From: Pelomyxa schiedti
Taxonomy: Eukaryota; Evosea; Pelobiontida; Pelomyxidae
Assembly: GCA_020536535.1 (NCBI GenBank)
Contig: JAHLWZ010000895.1
Location: forward strand, 4,926-55,622
Reading direction: 5' to 3'
Length of the DNA: 50,697 nucleotides
Position numbers and translations under genes: made by a program. Positions 1 through 11,332 of the stretch are shown piece after piece. Positions within the stretch are counted from its first letter, which is position 1, and each line of letters starts with the position of its first letter. The notes beneath the pieces were generated by a model, which saw nothing but the letters and a program-made list of their open reading frames with translations, did not search any database and was not told the DNA's origin.

Positions 1-102
1 CCAGACAACAGCATTGTGCTCATGTCCTACGACCTCAATAAATGTGCGGTGAACTACTACTGCAGTGGCCCCAATGGACTCTTCTATGCCGGCCTTGTAT
101 GA
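1..102 (+). CDS. C-terminal end of an unidentified protein (partial)
   Basis: Frame 1 is open from the first base and ends at TGA 100-102, giving 33 residues that end in GLFYAGLV. The composition (YDLNKC, NYYCSGPNG) looks like protein, but the fragment is too short to name. The next gene on the same strand begins at 202, about 100 bp later, so the spacer must hold both the 3' UTR and a promoter. It could equally be the last exon of a multi-exon gene. No function is proposed. Confidence 0.45.
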   Translation, partial: PDNSIVLMSYDLNKCAVNYYCSGPNGLFYAGLV

Positions 103-201
103 ACAACTCAAAGTGAACAGCGACACCAAACACCGGAAATCCCCCACACACACCCACTTATGTGAAACCATCGATTCATAAAAGAGCACTAATTTCCGGA
201 A

Positions 202-2771
202 ATGAGAAATTCGTCGACGAGGCTTGCGGTACTCCAGCCAGAGTCACGCGACACCAACAAGGAACCCCAACCAAGTTGATATTGTGTTAGCTTTTCCTTT
301 CTGTTCTCTAGCCGACAACAACTCCCCAGGTGGGGATGACGAGGATGAAATTGAAACGGCAGAAGCAGAGAGCTCAATTCCGAGTCTTGATGTAGGTGCC
401 CTGTCGCCTGTTTTTCTTTTCTTTTGTTTTTGTTTTTGTTCTTGTTCTTGTTTTTGTTTTTGTTTTTGTTTGTGTCGAAGCACCCGAGATCTGATTTTTT
501 TGCACCTCACCCAGGACAATTTTGGTACTACGGAGCCACAAGACACTAGTAGCCTGCAGCAGGCCAAGATTGGTGCCCTCACTGAGGAAAACAACTTGTT
601 AAAGGTCCGTTCTGGTTAGCCAACCACTCTATTTTATGAATTCCCACAGTTGAGATATTTCAAATTCTTACTCCGGGCAGGGTGAAGTTTCCAGACTACG
701 GCTGCTTAATGATAGGAAGCAGCAGGATGTGGAAAACCTTCATTCTCAAGTCAAGGCGTTAAGTTCCTTGATGGAAAAGCAAGTTTTACCAAATTCTTCA
801 GCATCACATGACACAATTGGTACTAGTACCTTTTTTTGTATCAAAACAAAATAACAAAAAAAAAAAAAAAAACAGTAAAGCAACAAGACACAATACACTC
901 TCTTGAAGCAAAACTGGAATCCACTGTATGTATCGGACTCACTTTGCAATTTCTGATCCCTTCAAAGGTAAATGAATATGAACAGCAACTGCGTTATGCA
1001 CAGCAACAACTAAAAGAAGTGCAGAACAAACAAGTTTCATATCGAACACACATAAAGAAAAAAGAAGGAAGCAAGCGGCGTCAGATGTTAGTTCACCTCA
1101 GTAATGCTGCCGATCAACTTGAACTTGTAAATGCTACAGCCGAGGAACATAAAGTTGCTCGCAATGCCGTTTATCATGCTTTAGGGGAGCTGCTGTGTGT
1201 TGGCTCTGAATGCAATGATCCCTATCAGAAAACAACATTCCATTCACTCAGAGCTGTTCTGTTGCAGTTCAAAGAATATATACTTGAAGAACTAGCAGCT
1301 CTAAAGACTTTCTGTGTTACATCTGTCTCCACTGTTATTGAATGTGTGAAAAAGCAGCAACAACTTGTTGACCAACAAGAGCTCTCTATAAATGAAATGC
1401 AACACAGTCTAGAAAGTCTAAATACTGCTCATCAAAACAGTATTCAGCACGACAATGCACAGTCAGAATCCATGCTCGTCGAACTGCAGCAACTGCGAGA
1501 GCAGTGTAATACTCTCATGGCTGAAAAGACTGCCACATCGAACGAATTGCGAACTCTCCAAAAGAAGGCACACAGCCAACATACTAAAAATGTGGAACTG
1601 CAAAAACAGTTGGATCAGGTGACATCTGAAGTCCGGATCACAAAAGAGGAACAAAACCGCTTAATAATGAAGTTGAATGACGCTCAGCAACTCCTCAGCA
1701 CGAAAGATAATGCATTAACCTCTCTTCGAGCCGACTTTACCAAGTTGGAGGCACTGCACCATTCAGAGTTGGAGAAGTTCAAAAAGACTTATCAGGAGTT
1801 GGAGCAGAGTCAGCAAAAAATGTCAATTTTGGAGTTGAGTAAGGTGAATGCAGAAACAGCACTTGGTCAGTTACGCCAAGATTACGATATCAATGCCCAG
1901 AAAATAACAGCCTCCATTAAAGAAAAAAACGGTGAAGTCACATCAGCACTCCAGCAAGTAGGCAACCTGCGGAACCAAGTCAAGGAAAAAACGGAGGAAA
2001 TTGTAACTCTCTCCAAACAGTTGGAAGACTGTGAAATCAGATTCAAAGAAAATCTCGCTGTACTTGCTGAACACAATATGCAACTCGACCTCAAAGTGGG
2101 CGATCTAAAGGAACAAGTCTGCCAGTTCCAAAAAAGGTGCGATTTCCCTTTGCTCTATTGAATCCTTACGTTGTCGAAGTGCTTCACAGGCAGAAGCAAA
2201 TTTTACTGCTTTAATTAGCACGTTATGCACTACACTCCCTCAACTTCCAAAGTCTCTACAATCAGCACTTCTTTCCGGACCTTTTGATAAGGCCACTTTA
2301 GACTTACTCTCACAGTTTCTGAAACAAGTACGCCTTTGCATAATTTCCTAGTCTCAAATTCTCCTGAATTATTTTTTTAGATGCAGAAGACCTTCACTAG
2401 CACCCAGGAACAGCTGGACAATACCAACGCAAAACTTTTCTCTACACAGTCCCGGAATGTTCTATTAGAACAAGAAGTCTCCAACCTCCAAACAAAAGGT
2501 AGAACCTCTATTCACCATCAAAAAAATACCCTCGCAAAAACCTAAATTACAATCATGCAGCCAACCATGTCAGTGAAATGGAGACCAAGTTATCCACCCT
2601 CAGGCAACGAATGCAAGCCTATCTGTCATCTGTAATGGACAAGGACAAGGAGATAGAACAACTACATGGGGAGCTTGAACACACTTGTATGTGCTTGTGG
2701 ATAAAAAGACTACCTAATTCCCTTCAAAAGGCACTACTGGAATCGCCAAGGAAAAAACGAGCAATGTTTGA
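202..2771 (+). CDS. Coiled-coil protein, about 677 aa, 10 exons
   Basis: Joining 202-274, 312-391, 515-604, 681-819, 876-925, 968-2136, 2180-2327, 2381-2498, 2561-2686 and 2731-2771 gives 2034 nt, exactly 678 codons with the stop, with GT-AG at every junction. The N-terminus (MRNSSTRLAV) is short and acidic (GGDDEDEIET). The rest is almost entirely Gln/Glu/Lys/Leu heptad-like helix, for example QQLKEVQNKQ and QKQLDQVTSEV, interrupted by a less helical part around residues 200-260 with several Cys. No motor, GRIP, calponin-homology or kinase domain is visible, so it cannot be placed in a golgin, kinesin or centrosomal family; a scaffold or tether role is only a guess from its shape. The intron at 926-967 is 42 nt and in frame, so an unspliced reading also stays open there. 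The last exon depends on a good GTATGT donor at 2687; without it the end would be at about 2817. Confidence 0.75.
411..476 (+). repeat. TTTTTG-type low-complexity tract in intron 2 of the coiled-coil gene
   Basis: A run of T4-5 separated by G or C (repeated TTTTTG and TTCTTG units) fills the intron between exons 2 and 3. It ends well before the acceptor at 514. Its length probably varies between alleles. No coding role is seen. Confidence 0.8.
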
Positions 2772-2908
2772 TAAATTGAATGAAGAAGAAAACATTTTTG
2801 CGCCATTGGCGCCGTAAACTTATGCAGTGTTTTTTTTGGGATTTAAAAAAAAAAAGACCAAGGGGGCATAGTGTGTGGTTCTCGGCCTTACCTAATTGTG
2901 TGATTGGG
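2772..2908. other. Convergent intergenic spacer
   Basis: This 137-bp spacer lies between the stop of the coiled-coil gene and the stop of the kinase gene on the other strand. It contains T8 and A10 runs, as expected for overlapping 3' ends. No clear AATAAA signal is present on either strand. Confidence 0.5.
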
Positions 2909-5785
2909 TTAGCCGTGTTTGTACCTGGGTGGTCCGTCTTCCATGGTGGCAGAGGCCTGAGGGCATCCAAAGAAAGAGTCACAGATAACTGGCTGATCAT
3001 CAAGGGGTTCTTCACTGGGATCAAGGCGGGGGCAGGGGGGTTCTCCCTCAGCAGCAGAAACGGGGCACGTGGGGGAGTCTTGGCCGGGGGGTGGTGCTGA
3101 CAGGGATGGAGTTACAGAATCGGTGATGATATCCTCCTCAGCGGGTGGATTTGGAGCAGAGAACAGACCATCGGGTGGGTCCGGGATTTCATCAGGGTGG
3201 TCAGGGTATGCACAGACACAGGCACAGCTGTTAGGGTGCAAGTCGGGTTGGATGGTGGCGGTGTGATTAGCATTGGCATTACTATCACAACCGCAACCGC
3301 AATCGCAATCACAATCACAACTACAACTACAAACACCATCATCATTGCTGGGATTGCAGGTGGCGCTGTTGCATAGGCTCGAGATAGTGGACAGGGTGGC
3401 GTGGTGCTCACCATAGACGGTTGTTGTTGTCATGGGTCCATAGTAAGGACGAGGAGATGGTTGCCTTACTGCCTCTTCCTCCTTTCAACAGGTAAATTTA
3501 TATATTGTGGTAGGAAAGCAGAGGAATACCGAGCATTTCGACATTTCTTGGACATCGTATAACATTTTCTCCAGCGTTTCCACAATCTCACTTGCAGAAG
3601 GCCGTTCACTGGCCTTCAAACTTTTGCACTTAATAATCCTTTAGTGTTAACTACATGCGAAGTGATTAACTCTTTTGTGCAAATCTTGTAGGATCTTGTC
3701 CCACTTAGTGTTGTCGATATTCAGCGGCCGAACGAAGTCATTCATAACCTGGGGTGGCATTACCAGAGAGTGATGCAGTCATGACATTATACCTCTTCAA
3801 TCATGATTCCAAAACTAGTCATAGTGAGTGTTATAACTGTGAAATCATCTTAAGCACCTGTAGACATCATCTGATTTGATGGGAGCATGACCTAGTGTGG
3901 CCAACGGAAATATCGTCACGTCTTTTATTCCTTTCATAGGTGCAGCACCCCCTTCAGGGGCAGTCAATCCAAAGTCACCAACCTGGCAAAAGTGTTCCAA
4001 AAAAAGGAAGTAAAAAAGGTTGCTAAGCGTACTAAGTACGTTTCTCCACACGAATCACGGCGGACAAAGACATTCCGCCATGCCAAGTCACTAGACAATA
4101 TTAAGGGGGGAAAGAAAGGCAGTGTAAGTTACCAGTGGACATATCCTTTTGTGTGTATAAAAAGTATTGCCTTAGCTACATTCTATCCAAGTAAATAACT
4201 TACAAAAACCAATGAGTGGAGAAATACATAGAGCATTTTTAAAATCGTTTCGAAGGACAGAACTTTTCCTTTGTACACTCTCAGTACACTGCCCTTCATT
4301 TTGGGAGTGACGATAGCGTCACCCTCCTCCACATGGATAACACCCCAAAGCGGCAATGTGTTCTCACATGAGAGTTTGCGCTGCAGCCGAGCTTCCCGTC
4401 GCACTTCAGCTTTTATTTCTTCAACTGTCATTTCAACTCCCTCGGGGGGGTGGACAAACTTGACAGCGACTTTTTTCTTTCGTCTCTTGTATTGGAACTC
4501 CCCAGGATAAACCTAAAGGTAGTTATGAGTGAGAACTTGGACACAGGTACCTTGGAAAACTTGCCCGAACCCATGGACTTCTGGTTGTCATATGTCACTT
4601 GGCCAGTAAGGTCTTCAACTGGTTTTGGTACCTGTGCGGACTAAGAGAAATATACAGCTGAAGGAAAAGTACTTCAACTTCCACGTTATTTCCTCTATTT
4701 ACAAATAGGAGCTTGACAAGAGGAATGAGGCAGCTTACCGCTGCAAAGAAGACAGTTGAAATATACGCCTGCGTCAGCCACCTGGAAGTGTAGAATCGGT
4801 TCTCCTCTGTGTTCTTCTCTGCAATATTCCGGCAGGTTCTGTCCGCAGAGGCCGACTCCTTTGAAGTACCGAATTTCTGGCTGAGCCACTTTGTGACGGA
4901 AAATTTCTTCCAGAAGGAAGCCGGGGGAGGATCATGCTCATACACGTTGGACCCTGGAAACACCGGCACGCAATATCCTTGCTCGGTAGTTTGCTCAAGA
5001 GCACCAGCAGGTGGCGCGGAGTCAAGCGCAGACTTGGCCCCACTTGGAGTGCCATAATCACCAAGAATAGCCTCTCCCTTCTTGGTGTCAACATTCTTGA
5101 AAACCATGCCATCTGCCTCGTCGCCGCCGCTTCCGATGATCGACTCGTTGATTACAGATACCCCCCCATCGCCAGTGCAAGCAACCGCTCCCGGAGCTCC
5201 CATAATATCGCTACAGCAGGACATCGGCGTCGCAGGTCTGTCCTCATACGCAGTGGTATCAAGCTGCGCGTCCGGCTCCCATGACACAGATGAAGGGGCC
5301 TGGGTGGCCAGACATGTCGCCGCCGCAGCCGTCGCAGTCGACGAAGGAACAGCAGAAGCAGCAGAATCAGAGGGTTCCACCCACTTGGATTGTCGGTGGA
5401 CGCAGGAGGGCACGGGAGATGTGCACGTGACCCCCTTCATGCTATTTTCGATTGGTTTCCACTTGTATTCCGCCTGCGGGCGGTCGCCGCAGCCGTCGTT
5501 GGCGAAGTGGTACGCGTTCTTGATGAGGGCGTCGTCCGAGCCGGGGACGCCGCCGCCGGCATCATCATCATCATCATCATCATCACCGTAACCGGCGTCT
5601 CCCTTAAACAGTCTGCAGTAGCTCCCGAGGCATGCACTTGCACCAGCGCCACCCTCGATGCGGTGGCACGAGGGCGGGCTGGCGGCGGTGGTTTCGCCAA
5701 AGGAAGGCGACGACGGGGGACGATGGCGCCGGTTGTTATCGTGGCACGCAAGCGGCCAGACCACGTTGGGACCCTCCCCTGCCAT
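2909..5785 (-). CDS. Tyrosine-kinase-like protein kinase with long acidic N-terminus and Cys-rich tail
   Basis: The kinase domain was assembled across exons. It has glycine loop GSGKFSKVYPGEF, VAVK lysine, helix-C glutamates (EEIKAEVRREARL), catalytic loop VHCDLAWRN, DFG in VGDFGLT, SDDVYSFGIM before helix F and ASERPSASEI near the end. All catalytic residues are present, but HRD is HCD and the APE motif is replaced by GHAPIKSDD. The DLAxRN loop resembles tyrosine kinases; substrate specificity cannot be read from this. Exon 1 (4739-5785) encodes about 349 residues: acidic, Ala/Ser-rich, an Asp run, no clear domain. The last exon (2909-3481) encodes a Pro-rich tail with alternating Cys. An apparent membrane segment near 4690-4730 disappears when intron 4641-4738 is spliced, so the protein is probably cytosolic unless upstream exons add a signal. 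ATG 5785 is the first clean start; more 5' exons in 5790-6160 cannot be excluded. The junction near 4170-4228 is uncertain by up to eight residues. Confidence 0.8.
3286..3335. repeat. Imperfect CAATCG/CAACTA hexamer repeat in the kinase tail exon
   Basis: Imperfect units of CAACCG, CAATCG, CAATCA and CAACTA run through the last exon of the minus-strand kinase. On the coding strand they give alternating Cys-Ser, Cys-Asp and Cys-Gly pairs. The reading frame stays open through the repeat. Confidence 0.7.
5561..5584. repeat. (ATC)8 microsatellite encoding poly-Asp
   Basis: Eight ATC units on the plus strand read as GAT codons on the minus strand. They encode the Asp run in the N-terminal exon of the tyrosine-kinase-like protein. 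As a trinucleotide repeat it can change length without a frameshift. Confidence 0.9.
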
Positions 5786-6514
5786 GGCTACTCGCTTTTT
5801 TTGTTTGTGCGTTTGTTTGTTTCGTTTTGTTGTTCGTTGGCACCTGGGATAACCAACAACCAAGAGTGGAATCTGATATTTTTTGGGAACTACCTTGTTC
5901 ATCATCGGTGAATTATTCCCTGGGGAGCTGGGGACATTTACTACCTGGAAGTTGATGATCATGGATCACGTCTCCAGCGTACCACAGCACTCCCACAAGA
6001 TCGGAAACCTAAATAAAAATACTCCGGCCTGGCACTTCGCCAAACTTCTGGAGGGAGTGGGGTGACTACCGTCACTACAAGCGGAAAAGAAGGTAGACCA
6101 AGTTGGTGGCTTGGGAGGAAGGGCATCTACTACAACTCGTGTGACAGAAAACATGTTTATTACAAGGTTAAAAAACTAAATGCAAGGGGTCAACAAACAG
6201 ATGAGAACCTTCTGCAACAGGTACAACAACACGACAGGTACAGCGACAGCTACACTCCTCCAAACCACAGACAGAGGCATAGCATAGTCAGGGATTGCCA
6301 TACAAGTATACTAAAACGGCACAAAGCAAAGCAAAGCACCCCGCCCCCGCACCCACCAAACGACTGGTCTCTCCCAGCACAAGGTAAACGTAGAGGGCAC
6401 CAGAAAACCCCTTATCTTAATTTCATCAGCAAAACCTCTCAATCATCCTTCCCATCATGTGCAGCAGAGTCCCTGTTTTGTTGTTAGTCTTAATGCTTGG
6501 AAATAGGGAGGAGA
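5786..6514. other. Intergenic: SR-protein 3' region and kinase upstream region
   Basis: This gap lies between the SR-protein stop (6515) and the kinase start (5785), both on the minus strand. AATAAA on the minus strand at 6156-6161 could be the SR transcript's poly(A) signal. Below it, minus-strand pieces such as VTPLPPEVW near 6035-6060 and a stretch at 5943-6010 with splice-like borders might be 5' exons of the kinase, but no joint reading frame into ATG 5785 could be fixed. A plus-strand open frame at 6062-6487 is low-complexity and looks non-coding. Confidence 0.4.
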
Positions 6515-7912
6515 TTACGTGGTGGTTGTGGTGGTGGCCAACCCAGTGGGGGAGGATGTTGCATGGTCTCTGCTTGGGCTCAGTTCCTTGGTTTCAGTGG
6601 TCTTGGTTGGGCTCCCACTCCTGCTCCTGCTGCCACTTTTTGGTCTTTCACTTACTTCCCTGGTTCTGCTACTGCTTCTACTTCTGGTAGGTTTTGAGGC
6701 GGCGTCACTTGGTAGCTTGTCCCGACTCCCACTTCTTTCCCTACTTCTGCTGCGGCTATGACTAGGACTTTTACGAACCTCCTTTTTATCTTCAGCCATC
6801 TCTCCTGGCTCTGCTTCTAACTCTGTTATTGGATTGATTAAAATAGTGACAAGGGACACGGCAAGCAACCTGACTTTCGTGGTGCAGATTTTTCTCTTGT
6901 TGGGGATTCCTCTTTCTTCATTGGTGAATCTTTGCCTGTTTTTGGGCTTTGACTTCTTTCCCTTTCTCTTCCCCTTGGTTCTCTGTCCCTTTCCCTCACC
7001 TTCTCCCTTGAACTCCTATCCCTGCTCCGGCTCCTGCTTGTCTTCTTGGGTGATTTGCTCCTGCTCGAGCCATGGCGTGGAGATCGCGACCGTGATTTTC
7101 TGGGTATCTTAAACGGAGGAGAAAAGAAATTGTACTCTTACCGTGTATGGTTGTCCCTGTCCCTGTCCCTGGATGACGATCTATGGTGACGGGAATGAGA
7201 CCGAGATCGAGATCTTGATCTTCTCCTAATGTTTGTGTTATTCACTCAATCACAATAGAATAACACAACCCATTGGTACAATCGCGGGCAATGTGACCAG
7301 GTCTACCACATGTGAAACAGCCACCCATTGGCCGGCTGTTCCTGCCCCTGTATTCGTTATGAGTTCGTTCGCTCCCGTGCACATTGTTAACGAAACAACC
7401 TTGAGTGCGGATCGGAGGGACAATCCCTTGCCCTGTGAAGTCTCTTAGTTTTTGTAAACAATTGAAAAATTATACTGACCAATGACCTGGTCTACCACAA
7501 GAGAAGCACTGACCACTACCACCCATACTCCCCATGCCACCTCTGGGAGAGTATCTGGGGTTCTGCTTGGAAAAGTCAGAAATGTACGCCACAGAATTCT
7601 CCAAACCTTATTTGAAAACTCTACGATAATACGAGATCCGTCGAGGTCCCTAGCGTTCATTCCATGAATAGCGTCCTCTGCTGCTCGAGAGCTCTCGTAT
7701 TCCTAAAGGTGAGTGTGAAAACCTCCCCTCCTAGAGGCTAAAAAATAAAATAAAATGAAATAAAAGAATTGTTAAAAAAAAGGGCTTACCAGGAACGCAT
7801 AGCCATACTTGAGATCCAATGTCTTAATTCTCCCGTACCTATCAAACTTATCTTCTATGTCTCTCTCCCTCGTACGCAGGGACAAATTCCCAATGTAGAT
7901 ACGTCCACTCAT
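6515..7912 (-). CDS. SR splicing factor: RRM, two CCHC zinc knuckles, RS domain
   Basis: Exons 7912-7790, 7702-7607, 7562-7480, 7432-7400, 7347-7270, 7225-7142, 7099-6870 and 6816-6515 sum to 1029 nt (342 aa). The N-terminal RRM carries RNP2 IYIGNL (residues 5-10) and RNP1 KYGYAFLEYE, the latter split by the first intron. Next come two C-x2-C-x4-H-x4-C knuckles, CFSCGRPGHWARDC and CFTCGRPGHIARDC, then about 200 residues of RS/SR, RD and SP repeats (RRSRSRSRSHS, SRSRSGSPTK). Such proteins bind pre-mRNA through the RRM and knuckles and recruit spliceosome parts through the phosphorylated RS domain in the nucleus. One RRM with two knuckles is the layout of the plant RS2Z group; animal SRSF7 has one knuckle. 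That fits the intron density of this genome. The start is the first ATG before RNP2 and gives a normal RRM N-terminus. Confidence 0.88.
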
Positions 7913-8203
7913 TGTCGTTTATGTGGGGCGGTTTTCCGCGATGTTGTGTTGCTACTCCTACCAAATAGACAGTGGCGCCTCCACCCCCTTGTTTTTTATT
8001 TTTTTTGATTTCCTGTGAAGCTGTGGATCTTGTACTTGCTTGTGGGTCTTCATCGACTCCGTGTCTCAGAGCCCTAGCCCCAGATCAAACTCTCTTCTAA
8101 TGATAGAAGCCCCTGGAATACACTTTGAGAATCATTTCTCCCAACCCCTTTCATTTTACAGATTTCCACTAACCATCAAAGATCCAAAAATTTACGTTTT
8201 CCA
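7913..8203. other. Tandem intergenic spacer (palmitoyltransferase 3' end to SR promoter)
   Basis: This 291-bp gap on the minus strand lies between the palmitoyltransferase stop and the SR-protein ATG. It holds T/A-rich runs near 7988-8006 and no conserved reading frame. It must contain the poly(A) site of one gene and the promoter of the other. No specific element was recognised. Confidence 0.5.
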
Positions 8204-11200
8204 TCAGACAAGTTGGGTGGCAGTGTTCTGCTGGTGGAGGTAAAACAGCGTGGAGTAGTCCACAGGCTGCGTGTAAAAGTCCAGCAGATTCGCGGGCACG
8301 CCGTGGGCGAAGGGGTTGCGGAACCCGCCCGAGGGGCTCTGCATCCACGGCATCCGGCGCCAGTTGAAGTGCTCGTTGAGGGTCACGTTCCGCAGTAGGC
8401 ACCACCCTTGGTAGAATGCAACCTGCAATTGTGGGACATTAGGTAAGTTGTGTGTGGCGCTGTGGTTCGCGGTCGGTAGTTTTGGGTTTTGGGTTGCGCG
8501 GAAGCGATGTAGGTGTATTTATAGATTGTAGTACAGAAGGAAATAACAGGGGGGTGTACTTGGAATTCCCAGGAAAGAAATCCCACGTGAAATAGGATGG
8601 CCCAAAGAACCACTTTTTGCCTGAGAATGAGTCTGACAGTTTCAAACGTGAAAACCTTGGCAATCTCTTGGTAACAGGAATGATAAAGGTCTAAAAGAAA
8701 TGTAAATAAAAAAGGAAGTGAGTACGGACTTACACAAGCAGCACATTGCAATGAATGTGATGTGCAAAATTGTGGTCAAAAAAGTGAGTAAGTGGAAAAC
8801 TCTGTGATTCCTGAATCCAACACAATTATTGACCCAGGCGCAATGGTGATCATAACGAGCAACACATCGACCACAGGCAAAGCAGTGCCTGGCTCGGAGA
8901 GGACGCAAAATCTTGAGGTAATTGTAATGTTAGCGCGCAGTGTACTGAGTACAGAAAGCATACTGAGCAGTGAAGGCAAATGTCATATCTGGAAAATTCA
9001 TTAGAATCAATTAGCTCTTCCAATTTCTTCAAACAGGTGAGAGATAAACAGACATAGAAGTTTATTACCGGGAGGGTAATGGTACTTTGGGGGAGAAATC
9101 CTGGATCTTGTGTTGCCATGTAGTAGTACGTGTACATCATCACAAAGTTGACGAGAATGAAGAGCAGGTTAGACACAACCCCGAATTCTTCAGGCCAATT
9201 TGACATTATACAGGGAAAAAGTATTGTCTACCATGGAAAATCGTCCTAAAGTAAATAACTGCGGAAGTAGCCAAGCCACTACAAAAAATGCAGAGCCACA
9301 GCGGGTTCTTTTGGGTCATGCCTTCTCTTTTGTCAAGGAAGGAAAAAAAAATGAGTGTTGCTGGTACCCAGGAAAACACTTACATGGGACATCTATGCGG
9401 TGTAATGATTACAATAGAAGCTGCAGCAATGGAAATGATGAAGGCTGCCAATAGTAGTGGCAGAAAGGCAATTAGCAGAGTTGACACAGTGACAGATGAT
9501 AGACCCACACAAATCCAAAAGGGATTCAACTTCTCCAAATTCTACACAAAAAGATTGGGAAAGCAAGCAACAAGAAATTTCTACCTTCTTGTAGAGAGAT
9601 TTACGTGTTGCCATTCGCAAAAACCTTGCAATAGGAAGAAATTTCTTCTCAAAGGCACATACAAGTGGTGTGGAACTGATTTTTTTTATTTAGGGGAACT
9701 TAAAGCAAACAAACAGTATACCCAGAGTTATCCTGCCGGTGTGGGTCTGCTCCTTCTGATACAAGAACCTTTTGTAATGTAGTCAGACAAAGTTGAAAGA
9801 AACAGATGAAGGAAACGTTACCTTACAACAAAAGAGGTTCCCTTTTATTGCAGCCCAATGAAGAGGGGTTTTGCCAGCGGCATCTGGGTGATTGATATTT
9901 GCCTACCCACAAAGATCAACGACACACTAACCAAGGCAGTCTTACCCCATTGTTGATGAGAAATCTGAGGACAATATCATTTCCTTCATACGCAGCCCAA
10001 TGAAGAGGAGTATGTCCTTCAGAATCTTTGAAGACAGTAAGTTTAGCTTTAGATAAATGTTAAAGAAAAATGCCAGTTGCATTAATGGGGATTCCTTTTA
10101 AAACACAATAAAATGTGCATTTGTCAGATCCATGCTGGACAGCAATGTGAAGTGAATTATTTCCTCTGGCGTCAAGATGTTCAAGATCAGAACCCTAACA
10201 CTATTAGTGATCCAGAAAGAGATCAGTTAATCTACCCTTCCAAAAAGGTATGTTAACCTGTTTGAGTAGATAGGCGACTACTGACAAATTCCCACCAACT
10301 ATTGCCCAGTGAAGAGGTGTTCTATTAATAGTAAGATTAGGTGGAAGAGTTCACCAAACAAACCTTTTATCTCCATTAGTTACAGCTTCAAGGTCTGCAC
10401 CTTTGGAAACCAAAAATTTAACAACTTCAAGGTGTGCATTATAGCTGATATCATGTGAGGGGGAAAAGTGGTTATAGCAATCTAACCTGGCCCAATGAAG
10501 GGGTGTGGTAGCATCAGTGGCATCCTTCATATTGACGGACCTAGGGTCTTCTTCAAAGAATTGAAGAACCTTGGGTAATAGCCCAAATTTTGCTGCGGTG
10601 AGCATATCTTGTTGAATGTTAAAGTCAACAACATCCAGAACAAAAAAAACCTTTAACTTCATCTGCCATTGGAGTTGGTGGGTCCAGTTCTAAGAATGTA
10701 CCAACCCAATGAGAAAAACAAAAACCAGGAAAGGGGAAAAAAAAAAAAAAGTCAAACATCAAGATATATTGGAAAAAAAACCCCCAATCTCACAAAAGCC
10801 AAAACAAACCCACCACCACTCCACAACACACCAGGCACCCCCCCAACATCAACCACCACTTCCAACCATCTCTCCCACAATTCATACCGCTGCGCCCTTT
10901 CGCGTTGGCATTAGCCACGTGCCCTCCGCGCTTACACACACGGCCGTGGGCGTGGGCGTGAGAATGGGCGTGGCCGGGCTGCTCGGCTCCCGCGGCCTCC
11001 CCCGCCTCGGCAGAAGCAGCTGCCCCCCTGCCTACCTCGCTGGCCCCCTCCCCCTCCTCCTCCCCGCTCGTTTCCCCCTCAGGGTCGTCGTCGTCCTCCT
11101 TGGGGTGGGGCAGGCGCGGGCGGCGGTGGCCGTGCCTGGGGCAGCCGGCTGCGGCCGCGGCGGCGGCGGCGTCCTGCGGCTCGTGCTCTAGCAGGAGCTG

Positions 11201-11332
11201 GAACAGCTGCCTGTGCTCGGGCGACCCCACGCCCACGTTGTTCCGCTTGACCACCGCCGCAGCCCCGCCGTTGCTCGTGCCCGCGGGGCCTCCTTCCCCT
11301 GGCGCCTCCTCGTCCGCCTGTTGCCGGGACAT
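8204..11332 (-). CDS. Ankyrin-repeat DHHC protein S-acyltransferase (ZDHHC17/HIP14 type)
   Basis: Exon 1 (from ATG 11332) encodes a GC-rich, Ala/Glu/His-rich leader containing [12 protein letters not shown] roughly 200-nt intron leads to an exon ending in ADEVK, then ankyrin repeats with TPLHWA signatures at about 10500, 10320, 10000 and 9860 plus less regular units, about six in all. A hydrophobic block at 9395-9520, one at 9260-9330 and one at 9110-9200 ([17 protein letters not shown]) follow. The cysteine-rich catalytic domain runs [21 protein letters not shown] then [13 protein letters not shown], with the DHHC codons near 8840-8851. Two more membrane spans follow, then a final exon with [10 protein letters not shown] and [15 protein letters not shown], matching the region after the last span in ZDHHC17/13. 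The DHHC cysteine takes acyl from acyl-CoA and passes it to target cysteines, typically at the Golgi; the ankyrin repeats bind substrates. All catalytic residues are intact. Confidence 0.88.

Noticed and set aside
4690-4760. Apparent transmembrane segment (ISTVFFAAVSCLIPLVKLLFV) that would make the kinase a receptor
   Set aside because: A strong GTAAGC donor follows FFAA and a TTAG acceptor lies at 4641. Splicing replaces the hydrophobic stretch with SAQVPKPVEDL and leads in frame into the glycine loop.
5082-5911. Plus-strand open frames opposite the kinase N-terminal exon
   Set aside because: They are antisense shadows containing poly-Ser or poly-Ile from the ATC repeat, with no splice continuity or motifs.
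6062-6487. Plus-strand 141-codon open frame
   Set aside because: It has no recognisable motif and low-complexity His/Pro/Lys composition, and lies in the spacer with a minus-strand AATAAA.
10709-11191. Long plus-strand open frame opposite the palmitoyltransferase leader
   Set aside because: It is a GC-rich shadow with no domain. The minus-strand frame connects to ankyrin and DHHC exons.
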